Shown: positions 36,027 to 49,773 of the stretch, piece by piece | Position numbering within the stretch: position 1 is the first letter of the stretch | Layout of the letters: each line of letters opens with the position of its first letter | NCBI GenBank assembly: GCA_027625915.1 | Contig: JANTQA010000036.1 | Coordinates: forward strand, 615,501-679,500 | DNA: 64,000 bases | Source of the DNA: Anaeramoeba flamelloides | Lineage: Eukaryota; Metamonada; Anaeramoebidae | Direction of reading: 5' to 3' | Translations under genes and position numbers: made by a program | The notes under the pieces: model-generated | Database searches by the model: none | What the model saw: the letters and a program-made list of their open reading frames with translations, nothing else | What the model was told of the DNA's origin: nothing

Positions 36027-39000
36027 TTAATCTGAATCAGTTGTTGATTCTTCATCAGGAAGATTAATTAATTCTTCCATCTTCCGACTTTCAAGATTAA
36101 CCTTTTCACTTTCCACGATTCTTTCAACTGCATCTTTCCATTTTTGAGAATTGCCTTCTAGATCTTCAATAACATATGTCTTTTTTAACTTTTGTTTTGT
36201 ATATAAAAAAAAAATCAATAATAATGATTTTAAAGGAAAGAAATAGAAATAGAAATAGAAATAAAAATAGAAATAAAAATAGATATAGAAAGAAAAAGGA
36301 AAGCGAAACGTTAGAGAGGAAAAGAGAAAAAGAAAAAATATAATAAGATTTTATAAATATTAATTTAATTACTATTTTTTTTAAATGTAATAATTTGTTT
36401 TTGTTTTTATTTGATTTTAAAAAAAAAAAAAAAAAAAATCTTACTGTTGTTACAGAAAATTTTTTTAAATTAATTATTTCAACTTTAATACCTGATGACC
36501 AACCAATTTCTCCCTTTTTAACCATCTTTTTGGGATCAAAATAAATGAATCTAGGGAAATCGGTTAACAAAAGTTGCATTTTGCGTTGGAATAACCCCTG
36601 TTTTTTGCTAACCAAACCAAGCTCGATTATTAGTTCATTAGGCACAAGGAATTTAGTCCATGCTATTCTTTTTTTTTGCTCTTTTAAAAGTCTCACACGC
36701 ATGGGATCAATTCCTTGATACTCGGATTCTTCTACTTCGTTTTCTTCGTTTTCTTTCTTTTTTTCCTTCCCCTTCCCCTTCCCCTTTTCCAATTCATCAT
36801 CTTTATTTAAATTATCTTCAGAACTACGATTAAGATTATCGTTATTATTCCCACCAGAATTTGAAATTCCGATTTTTTTTTTCTTCTCAAGGTTATTTCG
36901 TAATATTTTCTCCTTTTTTTTTTCTTTCTCCCTTTCGGGGTTTGTCATCTCAAGGGTTGGTAAATGTGGCTGTAATCGTGGCGCCTTCATTTTATGCAAA
37001 TTCTTAAAGGAGATACCTTCAAAAAATAGATGATTTTTAATAGATTCAAAATCAGAGCCTGCACCTAATCGTTTTTGCGGGTTAATTACGATCAATTTGG
37101 AAACTAAGTCCTTTGCTGGTTGGGGAAATCCTCTTGGGAATGAAAATTCTCTTTTTAAAATTTTTTGAAAGACTTTAAATTCATTTGATGATCGAAATGG
37201 TGGCCTCCCGGCAAATAATTGATAGACTATACATCCAAATGCCCAAAGATCACTTTCCTTAGTTGCTATTTTTTCTTTTAGCATTTCTGGTGAAACATAT
37301 TCCGCAGTTCCACAAAATGATCCAGAGCTCACTATAAAATATTTAAAAATATTTTTTGATTAATTTATTTTTATTTTTTTTTTTTGTTTTTGTTCGATTG
37401 TTCGATTTTGTTTATTAGATTGTTCGATTTTATGATTATTATAATTCAGAAAAATGTTGAATTATTATTCTTTTATTTTGTATTTTACTTTCATTATTTT
37501 TAAAATTACAAGGCTCAATTATTCAGTTATCATTGATTCCTTTCGTTTATTTAAATTCATTATCCTTATTTACTTTTATTTGGAAGACTGATTGAAAAAA
37601 TGAATGATTAATTTAATTTATTTATTGTGATGGGAGAGAGCAAAGATTCTCTTACTATTTTTAGATTTTTTTCTTGTCTTTGGTTTATTCTGGAAATTTA
37701 TTGATCTTGAAATTAAAACAGAAAATTTAAAGAAAAAACTATGTTAGGCTTTCTAATGTTTCAGTTTTGATTCGAAGATCAATAGATCATCTCAACTCAA
37801 ACTGAAATTAAAGAAAATTGCAATAAACGTTTTTCGAATTTTTAGTTTATTCTGAATATTCAATAATTTCCAGAACAAAACAGAAAACATCAAGAAAAAT
37901 ATCGTTACATTTTACATTTTCCATAATTTTAAAAGAATATAGTTAAAATCAAAGATTTTACCCAATTCTTTTGAATTCTGAAAAAAGGTATGCACACTTA
38001 ACACTTCATTGTATTTACAACAGCATAACTGCAGTTTCATTGGGTGTGATGATTTATTCTGAAAATGGTAATTGATTTTATTCATAAATAGAAAATTCAA
38101 GAAAATCTAACTGTATTTTTTGGATTTAAATGATTTTTATGAAATTTAAATGTAACTAATTTTAGTGTTTAATTCCAAAAATAACAATATTTTAAAAGAG
38201 ACTGGAATAATAACATTTTGATATAAAATTACTAAAAAAAATAACTCAAACCTTAAAAAATCAACATAGTTTTTTTTTTTTTTGAATTTATATCAATTAA
38301 GTGCATTAAAAGCCATATTGATAAAATATTCTTCTTGTTATACAATATCTTTTTTGAATTGATCTTTGAAAAAAGTTAAAAAAAATTTCTCATGGGGTGT
38401 AATAAAAGAGATGTTTTGATGAATTTTTCATTTACTTGTTGTTTTTCATTTTTAATGATAAAAAAAAAAAAATAATTACAAAATTTTAATTCATGTAAAA
38501 ATCTTATTTATTGTTGAAAATATTACTCATACCAAATAATATGCTTTTGCAAATATTTTTCTTTATTTATCTTTAATTTTTTTACTTTTTTTGAGTCAAT
38601 TAATTAATAAAAGTGTAAAAGAGATGATGATTTTTTTTTCAATATTTAAAAAATTAAATATCAGTATTAAATATCAACCATTTTTTTGTCATTATGTTAA
38701 ATGAATTAATTCAAAAAATTGATCTAAAAATTTTCAAATCCAATCAATTATTTTCTTACAATCAATTATTTTCTTAGTTTCAAGTTTACTGTTGTATAAA
38801 AACAGTGAAAAGCAGCTTTTAAAATTTAAGTTTAAATGAAATTACAGAAATCTTAAAATGAATATATAAGCCATTTTCCAGTCAAAGGAGTCCAATTGTA
38901 GGGAGTGATTTACATGTTTCTAAAGGGTTTGAATCGATAATAGAAGCAAAAATTTATTTTGGAAATTTTCAAAATTGAAATCATTTTTTCACATTTTGCT

Positions 39001-42000
39001 CACATTTTTTTTTTTCGATTTTTTTTTATTTTGTAATAATTCGAAAATTTTTTTTTTTCATTAATTGTAAGATCCTAAAGTCACTAGGTAAAAAAGTGTT
39101 ATTCTAATGTTACTGAAACAGTAAAAATGATTGTATAGAAATCATATTTATTTCTATTGGGATTTTATTTGGATCTTCTATTCAAGATCAAATTGAACAT
39201 TGTTGCTTTTCTCAAATGGTTTTCACTAAGAATTTGGTTTTTTCTATTTTCGAGAAAATCTATTGATTTTTTAGTTTTACTTCATACAGGTACCAACTAT
39301 TCTTTGATGTGTATTATTCTTCTTAATTCTTATTTGTTCTTCAAAGATCAATTATAAAAAATAATTGATATTTGGAAAAAAAAATGCTGGGGTCCGTTTA
39401 ACTGAAACAAATTTTCTTTCAATTAAAGACGAAACTAAAATTTTGTGTAAAATATATTGTAGAACGTTAAAGATTTCACAAAAAAAAGTTTTTCGCATTT
39501 TTTATCATTCCACAATTTTTTTACACAGCAGTACTTAACTCAGAAGAATCTAATCCAATATTTTGTTACCAACCAAAATTAATAAAGCCATCAATAGATC
39601 TTCTTTTACTGTTAATTTTGAATTAAAAAAATATAAATTTGATCTCAAAGTTCAATAAGGAAGAGCCAAATGAAATCTCTGAAATTTTTATTTTTAATTC
39701 CTTTTGTGAGATTTTTTTATTTTTTCAATTAACAATTAGAGCGCAAGTAAAATAATTTGGAATACAGCCGTTTTAAAAATATGATGACTTTTAAAGTTTT
39801 CTATTTTAAAAAAGTGAATGCTTTTTCAGAATTAAAAAATTTTTAAAGTTTTTTATTTTAATAAAAGTGAGGGATCAACCTTTAAATGTGATGTAGGGGT
39901 TGGAGTTTGAAGAAAAGTTCTTTTTTTAAAAAAATTTTTCACCATATTAAAACAGAAAAGTTTAGAAAAAGTTTTTAATCTCATAAAAAAAAAAAAGTAC
40001 TCACTTTTTTAAAATGACTTTATAAAATAAAAATTTTCATTTTTTACTTGTAAAATGGCAATATATTTTTAGATCCAAATCGTAATTTTCTTGATCTCAA
40101 AAATGGTTATTTTGTTCAACAATTTTTTGATAATGATTAACTAATCAAAGATAAACTTCTTTATTTGAAAGTATAGTAAAAACTTTTATTTTATTTTTTT
40201 GTTAAATTTGAAGGGAGGAAATTAATTTCCTCTTGCACCGTTAGGTTTTTTTTAATTTAAGAAATAAAAAAAAAAATCTTTGATTTTACTCCATTCTTTT
40301 GAATCCTGGAAAAACGTGGTTATACATTATAGAAATTTTCTTGAGTTTTCTATTTATTTGGAAAATCTATTGATTTTACATATAAAATAGAAAACCTCAA
40401 AAAAACCTAGAAAACTTCACAAATAAAATAGAAAACCTCAAAAAAAACCTAGAACACTTAACAAATAAAACAAAAAACCTCAAGATTATTTAGACACTCT
40501 ACGGCACTTCCCTAATTTCTAAATTTTTGTTTAGAAATTTTAATAAAGAATCATAATTTTCTTTATCATTAACTAATTACAAGATAAATTATGAGTCTTT
40601 ATTCTGAATAATATCAAAGATATTATTCTTATTATTTTTGTTAATTTGAATTAATTCTTTAATACAAATTGTTCGATTTTCTTTATAAAATAGGCAGTCC
40701 GATAAAAAATGATCAATATCTTCAATTTGTATATAGGTTTAAATATTTTCTGCATAAATTGCAAGATTTTGTTTTTATTTTATTCTTATCATAAACATAA
40801 GAATATAAAAACTGTTATTTTGACAAACACTTGGTTTTATCTTTAATACTCATTTTTTTTCATTTCTAGGCATTTTAATATAAAGCCTGACCAAAAAAGT
40901 ATTTCAAAAATACTGTTAATTTTAAAATAAAAGGAACAAAATTTTCATTCAGATTTCCCTAAAAAAGTTTTTTCAAGATCAAAGTCCCCAATTCTAAAAG
41001 AAGTCCCCAATTCTAAAAGAAAACTGGAAACAACAGATTTGTGGAATTAAATAATTTCAATTTTCCTTGGCTTTGATCTTGAAAAAACTTTTTTAGGGAA
41101 AGCCAAATGAAAATATTGTTCCTCTTATTCTGCAACAAACAGTATCTATAAAATGGGTGATCAACGTCAATCAAACTTCTTTTCGTTTTTTATTAAAAAA
41201 AATTTAATGTCAAGCTTTTTTAAAAGGAATTTTTTAATCAAAATAACTTTTCTGTTTCAAGTTTCTATGATCATCTTAATGTTTACAATAAAAAAGCATA
41301 TTTTGCTTTGTTTTCGCAATGGCTGTGTTGCTTTCTTAATTAATGGAAAGAGGCTAAATGCTTAACATGGCTCGGTTGTTTTGGTTATTTTTTTGATGAT
41401 TGAAATTAATTTTTAGAACAGATTTTGAAGAAAAAGTAAATGCCTGTTTCCAAATTAAATGAAATCGTCGATCGAGTATGAATTGAAATATTCAAAACCA
41501 GTGTCCAAAAGATTGACTTTGAACAGTAAATTAATTAAAATAGTGATGATTTCTCTGAAAAGAAGAAAAATAGAAATATTTTACCTTTTTCTTGCTGGTT
41601 TTCTTGAAGGAATTTTGATGTACCAAAATCGATTATTTTGACGTGGTTTGTTTCGTTTAGTAAAATATTTTCTGGCTTAAGATCGCGATGGATAATGCTC
41701 TGTGAGTGAATGTGTTCTAGTGCTGATAAGATTTCAGCAAGAATGAATTTACTTCCTTTTAAATTTATTGATCCATATTTCCTTATAATTTCATAAAGAT
41801 CTCCTTTTGAACACAGCTCATTTACAATGTCTTTAAAATTTGTTTTCATTTATTGTTGAATGCGTTTGTTTTTTGTTATTTTTTTTTTTTTTCGGATTTT
41901 TGGAAATTGTTGCAGAATTGAATTTTTTTTGTTTATGTTATTTGTTTGTTGTTTGAGAATTGTTTTTTGTTTGTTATTTGAGATTTGTTGTTTGTTATTT

Positions 42001-42583
42001 GTTTGATAAGAAGAATGGTTTGTTTGACAAGAAGATTAAGATGGTTTGTTTGTTTTTTCGTGTTTTTTAAAGTGACAGATCAAAAAACATTCATTTTTTT
42101 TCAAAGTTCGCAACCAAAAAGAAAAACTCAATTTTTGACAAATTATTATTTTCAAAAAAGAATCAAAACAAATAATGGGAAAAAAAGAAAGGAAACACAT
42201 ACACAAATTTTCTTCATCTTCGAATTCATAAATAATTTTTATAATATTGGGATGGTCAAGAAGCTTTAACACCTCTTTTTCTGTTTCGACATATCTTTGT
42301 TTTTTCATCTTTTCGATAAATTGCTTATTCAATATTTTCACAGCAAATTTCTCCCTTGTTTGCTTATCTGTTAAAATAGAAACATCCCCAAAGGCACCCC
42401 TTCCTATAGGCTCGCCAATTTCAAAATCTTTAATACTCTTTTGTGACTTTTTCGTTTGAGAATTAGCTAGAATTGGTTCCAATACACAAAATTAAATTGA
42501 TTTTTTTTTGTTTTTTGTTTATTTTTGAAAATTTAAATGGAATCGCGTTAAAGACAAAAGACTAAAAGTAAATTCTTACTCAT
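36027..42583 (-). CDS. 3-phosphoinositide-dependent protein kinase 1 (PDK1)
   Basis: Master AGC-kinase activator that phosphorylates activation loops of AKT/S6K-type kinases at PIP3 membranes. Five exons in minus order, with agreeing phases: 42583-42580 (only ATG plus one base), 42466-42203, 41830-41585, 37331-36445, 36188-36027, giving 520 residues (human 556). Seen: GRGAFGDV, FAVKIL, IIHRDLKPENILLN (HRD at 137-139), IDFGTSKFL (DFG 157-159) and activation segment SGSFCGTAEYVSPE with Ser176 at the T-loop serine site. After a K/E/N-rich linker (about 300-375) comes a PH domain (about 400-505) containing GLVSKKQGLFQR, LLLTDFPRFIYFDP, GEIGW and KKTYVIEDLEG, typical of PDK1. One PIP3-contact arginine appears replaced by Met (QRKMQ) and another by Lys (KKTYV). 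Intron 3 is 4253 bp and full of repeats; the other introns are 113, 372 and 256 bp. The first, 4-base exon is inferred from ATGA with gtaaga and a matching phase-1 acceptor. Confidence 0.93.
36240..36292. repeat. (AAATAG)n simple repeat
   Basis: About nine imperfect hexamers in the last PDK1 intron, between exons 4 and 5. Confidence 0.85.
37670..38120. repeat. Degenerate hairpin array, copy 4
   Basis: Contains eroded palindromes of the same kind: for example AATTTTAAAAGAATATAG with CCCAATTCTTTTGAATTCTG (37922-37982) and CAGTTTTGATTCGAAGATCA with its AACTGAAATT partner (37755-37815). Confidence 0.5.
38873..39410. mobile_element. Family F element F3
   Basis: The left end CCAGTCAAAGGAGTCCAA and the right end CTGGGGTCCGTTTAACTG are inverted and match the GGGGCCC termini of F1 (56773-57333) in order and spacing (about 540 bp). 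Confidence 0.55.
40240..40509 (-). mobile_element. Hairpin-array element, copy 3, inserted in a LINE remnant
   Basis: On the minus strand it begins AAGTGCCGTAGAGTGTC, contains three repeats of a TTGAGGTTTT(C/T)T...TTTTAT block with GTGTTCTAGG, and ends AAAACCTAACGG. The flanking LINE-like sequence continues on both sides. The related LINE remnant at 62335-62690 lacks the insert. Confidence 0.75.
40510..40900 (-). mobile_element. LINE 3' coding remnant (reverse-transcriptase C-terminal zinc knuckle)
   Basis: The minus strand reads KSCNLCRKYLN and, in another frame, EDIDHFLSDC followed by LIQINKNNKNNIFD and NYDSLLKFLNKNLEIRE. A CX2C then HX4C arrangement near the end of a polyprotein is typical of the zf-RVT region in L1-like non-LTR retrotransposons. 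The coding sequence is broken by several stops and at least one frame change. Family below LINE level cannot be named. Confidence 0.65.
40910..41147. mobile_element. MITE M2 with internal 19-bp duplication
   Basis: Left ATACTGTTAATTTTAAAATA and the complement of right ATACTGTTTGTTGCAGAATA. Both continue through GGAACAA, TTTTCATT and CCCTAAAAAAGTTTTTTCAA, so the arms reach about 75 bp. A 19-bp unit (TCCCCAATTCTAAAAGAAG) is duplicated at 40986-41023. Confidence 0.8.
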
Positions 42584-45169
42584 TTAAAGTTATCCAATTT
42601 GAAGAAGAGTGTTTTTGTGAATTTAAAAAAACAAATTTTTGTGAAATCAATTAAATGAATTAAAATATGAAAAGAGGAAAAAATGAAAAAGTTTTGAAAA
42701 ATTTGCACAAAAAAACATTCCCTCTTCAAGCCTTTTTTGTGATTTGACATTATTCAAGCCACTCCTAAAAAATATCTTGTTTTTGTTACACATGGACAAA
42801 CCAATTTGTTGTAATTTTCGAAAAGGTTTGGGACACAAAAAATATTATTTAAAAAATATTTTTTATTCTTGATAACAACAATGTTCACCAAAGAGACCTT
42901 GTTTGGAAAACAAATGATAGTCTCTTCAACTGATTATTTTTCTTTTGATTTTTAAACTTTTGAACATGTTTATTAATTCTCGATTTTTAGGCAATTGATC
43001 CATAAAGAGAAAAAATTATAATTTCAGTGATTTTCTTCTGTTTTTTTTAAAAAGTTTCAAACTATTTAAGGTCCAGGGGAGAAGGAAACAAGAAAAAATA
43101 ATATCTTGCATATGCTGTTAAGCTTCATTATTTTGAGTGTCAATTGTTTGATCTGAAACTTCCTTTGTCTTTTATTGGTTACTGCAAAATAAACTTTTTT
43201 AAAGATCGTTCAAGCCCTAGTTACACTATAAAAACAAAATACAGTCCATTTTTTTTTGTTATTTTTTTAAAAATAACTTTTTTGGAATATAGCAAATTTC
43301 AAGTTTTGAACTAAAATGCTTGGCTATGTTTGAATACTAATCATATTTACATTTCGGTTGTCCTTTTATTCACGGGGTTAATGTAATCCGAGATTGAAAA
43401 AAAAAAGGACATTTTTTGCTTTTAGGTTGGTACTGGGACTTGAGGAAATCCAAACTTTATCAAGAAAGTGTCAGATATTGATGAAATTTTAATCAAAAAT
43501 GTGAAAATAAATACTCTTTGTTTCGAATTTTTTGAGGTTTGATTTTCTTTCAATTATCGAAAAAAATTCAAAGGGTTGGTATAAGGATTCTAGTAACCAA
43601 TATTTGAGTTTTTAACATCTACTGGAAATTATTTGTAGATTCAGAGAAAAAAAAACAAATACCCATTAAATACTCCCAAAGTAAATAAAAAAAATACTTT
43701 TCTTTTAGTAAATTGTAAATGTGATCATGAAATTTTGAAAAATTATTGAATGGTCAAAAAGTATCACTATCAATTTTTTCGTTCAGCTGTGAATATACCA
43801 ACAAATTATAAAGTTGTCAAGTAGAACATTCTTTGAAGAAAACTTGATTAATAAAAAAGGTTATATACAATGAATTTTATTGTTTTTTTTTAAACTTCTT
43901 AAGATTTTTCTTATAAAATAAACTTTTTTATAACCATTTGTATTAGCTCATAAAAAAAAGAAAGGAAAAAAGATTGAAGAAAAGATAAAAGACAAAAAAA
44001 TAATAGTTTTTAATAAATTTGAAAAAAAAAAAATAATAAAGACAAAATCTACAATTCAAAGTCTAGTGTCGATATATTGATTCAAAAAAAAAAAAAAAAA
44101 ATTGAAACAGAGAAAGTTTCTTTTTTTTTAAATTTCAGAAGGAAAAAGTGAATATTTCAAACCCAGTAGAAGGTATTGATATACAAATAAAATAGAAATG
44201 GAATAAAAATTTAGTAGTTTTACCTATTTCACAACCACTAAATCTCGGTTTCAAACTTCAAAATTGATATAAAAAATAAAAAAAAATCACTAACTATTCT
44301 TCAAAAATAAATTCTGGGAAAATAATTAGATATAATATCCCCGAGTATATAAAGTTTCATGAAGAGATAAAAAAATATATAATTATTCTTTAAATTAGAA
44401 GTGTGGAATTTTGATATCAAGATTTGAAAAATAATTAAAAATTATTTTCTAGTTTATATTGTAACTATGAAATAAAGTTTATTTTTGCATTTTTTAATTA
44501 TTTTTTTTTTTTTTTTTTTTTTCGGAATTAAAAAGAATTGAAATAATTATATCATCCCTTTCAAATAATATCAATATTCTAATATATTAAAACAGGAAAG
44601 TAAAAAAGAAAAATAATTCTTTTCCGGTTTCAAAAGTTCAAAAAAATGAAAAAGAAACAAATTTTTTGATTTAAAATTATAATTGTAAAAAATCAAATGC
44701 ATATTTTGATTACAATTTAACTTTTTATTTATCTTTACTAAATTTAAATTTTTGAAAATATAATATTTGTTGAGTTTTTAAACCAAAAAAAATAGCCTCT
44801 TTTCGCATTACAACAAAATTATAAATTAATTATATAAATCTCAAATAATCCTGGAACACTTATTTCACATTTTTTTTTTTTACTTTACTTATATCATATA
44901 AATTTTTTCTCTGTACCTTTTCACACTGGTGTGTATAGTTCCTTAGAAATTTGCAAAATGATACTAAATTACTAGATATAGGTATCTTTAAAAATTGATA
45001 TTTAGAACTAAATTAAATGCTGTTATATATTCATGATTTCGAGGGATCATACCATTTATTTTTTTATTGGAAATACCATTGATGTTAATTTGATTATTAT
45101 CTTTAATAGGTTTTTCTCAATAAGACCCATTCATAAGATGTAGAAACACAAAAAATTAAAATCAGAAGG

Positions 45170-45372
<203 letters not shown>

Positions 45373-46939
45373 CCAAAAATCAAAATTACGGGCAAACTTT
45401 AAAATTATTATTATTCTCTTTTTTCATTTATCTTTCAAATAATATATTGATTATACTATCTTTTTATTTATTAATTTATGTTGATTATTATCTCTAAACT
45501 CTTTGGTGAAATACATTATTATTCAAAAATAAAAAAACAATAAAATAATTTTTTTCTCATTGACAATTTGCCCCTATTTTTGAAATTTAGTTTATATATA
45601 TATATATTGAAATTTGATCTAACTTCCCTATTATTAATGTTTTTACCATTACCCACCGTAACCGAAAAAATTAAAATAAAATAAATAAAAAAACAAAAAT
45701 ATTAGTAATAAAAATTCTGGGAAAGGTGGAAAAAATATTGTAAACACAAGTGCTAGTGGAGGGCGACTAAGCCTAAATGCATAAAATATGTATATAATAA
45801 GATTCGAAATAATATAATAACTTATCTCAACCTTCTGACAAAAAAGTTACCTATTAAAATCATTTTATTAGTTTAATTTTTTGGTTGATTTTATTTTATG
45901 GGGGTAAATTTCATATTTTTAATCAAAAAGAAAAATAATTTTTAAAACAAAAAGGGGGGAGAAAAAAAGTTAAAAAAGACAATTTTCTTATTTATTACTA
46001 AATAGGAATAATAAATGTCTTTTTTTTCAATATTTTAATAATTTTTAAAATTGGGGCCGGATCCTTGAAATAATACAAATGACTTTTGTATTTATATTTA
46101 TTTCTTTGCAAAGGGAAATGAAGAAGAAAATGTGGGAAGAGAAGGGGAAATAAATGGGTATAGAGAAAAGAATAAAGAAGTAAAATGACAAAATACATTC
46201 AATAATGATGTTTTATAACTTTAATCTGGTCTTAATATGTGATATATTGATGAAAAATCCCTTGAAGAATCATAAAAGTCATCATTGTTAATAACCAGAT
46301 ATTTGAGAGATTACATCTTTTTTATTAATCGCATTGACTATTTTTCTTTTTTTACTTGATTTATTTTTAATACATTCATTCCAATCATTCCTTTCTCTTT
46401 CATATTGATACACAGACACCAAAAAATAGTATACATTTTCTATCAGTTTTTTAGTGTTTTTTTTTTTTTTTTTGTTTGTTTGTTTTTATATAATTTGGGA
46501 AAATTTTACTATTCAATTGAATTATGAAATATGATTCCCTTATTGGGTGCGAATTAATAAATTTTCAAAATTTCAGGAATTGCCACTTGGATTATTGGTA
46601 AATATGCTTTTGATAGTCAATCTAGGTTTGTTCTGATTAGATTCAATTTTTATTTAAACATACTTGTATTTTCCAACCTTCATTAGAATTTAAAGCAATA
46701 TTAATATAATTTTTGAAGAAATTTTACTTTGACCTTTTAATCTTTGTTTATTAATTTGTTTAATATTTTCCATTGGGTTCTACTTCATCCCAATACTTGA
46801 AGTTTGACGATAGGATAATTATAATAAGTGTTTCTTTTAACTTTAGATCAAAAAGTACAGATATAAAAATAATATGTGCCAAAAGAAAATAATTAATGTT
46901 TAAATATTTAATCATTAGTTCCAGGTTTTTTTTAACTTT

Positions 46940-47290
46940 TTAAAATGTAAAATCTAATTTACTATCAAATAGTAGACCTTAGTTCTAATCAATTTTTGAG
47001 GTAAGCATCTTGATATATTCAGTGAAATTTACATTATGAATGCAATTTGTTCCAAATTTTTTGTAATTTTCTCATTTTTTTAATTTTTTTTGATTTTTTA
47101 TAAATCTACAAAATATTCACTCTTTTTTTTGAGATACATTTTCCAATTTTTTCCTTCCTTTTTAGACTTTTCTTTTAAATATAAGAACTTTAAGAAACCA
47201 ATACCATATTTAATTAGGGTTTATTGTTGGCTTCTTGGATCGATTGATGGATAGGTCCTGTAGAAAAAATAAAACATGCTTTTTGTTTTG
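46940..47290 (+). repeat. Dispersed repeat K, copy 2
   Basis: Matches 22310-22690 in block order (AAGAACTTTAAGAAACCA, GGTTTATTGTTGGCTTCTTG). No ORF. Confidence 0.5.
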
Positions 47291-47807
47291 AATCATATAT
47301 TTAACTTTTCTGGATGTCTTATTTTGAGAAAAGTAATCTAGATCCTTGGAAAACACAAAAAAATAACCCATATTGTTTATTGAAATGTGGCAGTAATCCC
47401 ATAAATTTCGAAATTGTGGTATTCAAGCAATACTGGTATTTGAATAATAAATGGGTAAAAATTTTCACTTCCTTTTCCTTTCTTTTTTAAATGGAGTTTG
47501 TGAAGAAATAGGTTGTGGTTTGAGATCTCTATTTATTTGTTGAGGTTCTTTTTTATCAGATTTATTGGTAGAACTATATGTTCTCAAAAGAACCAAGATT
47601 TAAGTATTGAAAAGTGCACAATCAGCTGAAAATTTCTCCCATTTGAATTTCAGATATCAGAATCTAAATTTTATTTATTTTAGGCTTCAAATATTATCAA
47701 AGGTTTTTTCAAGACCAACCTTTAGATTTTCGGAGAACATTTGGTTAGCTTTCGATGAGAAAACTTAAAATACTTTTTCCTTCTCATTTTTTAACCTTTT
47801 TTCATAA

Positions 47808-49773
<1,966 letters not shown>

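Larger units (their letters stand above)
37332..41584 (-). other. 4.25-kb PDK1 intron 3
   Basis: Separates the DFG exon from the activation-loop exon. Contains a degenerate hairpin array (about 37670-38120), a family F element (38873-39410), a hairpin-array element inside a LINE remnant (40240-40900) and MITE M2 (40910-41147). No other gene was seen in it. Confidence 0.85.

Noticed and set aside
46000-46200. Purine-rich segment possibly encoding a short charged peptide
   Set aside because: Too short, no conserved motif, no convincing splice partners.
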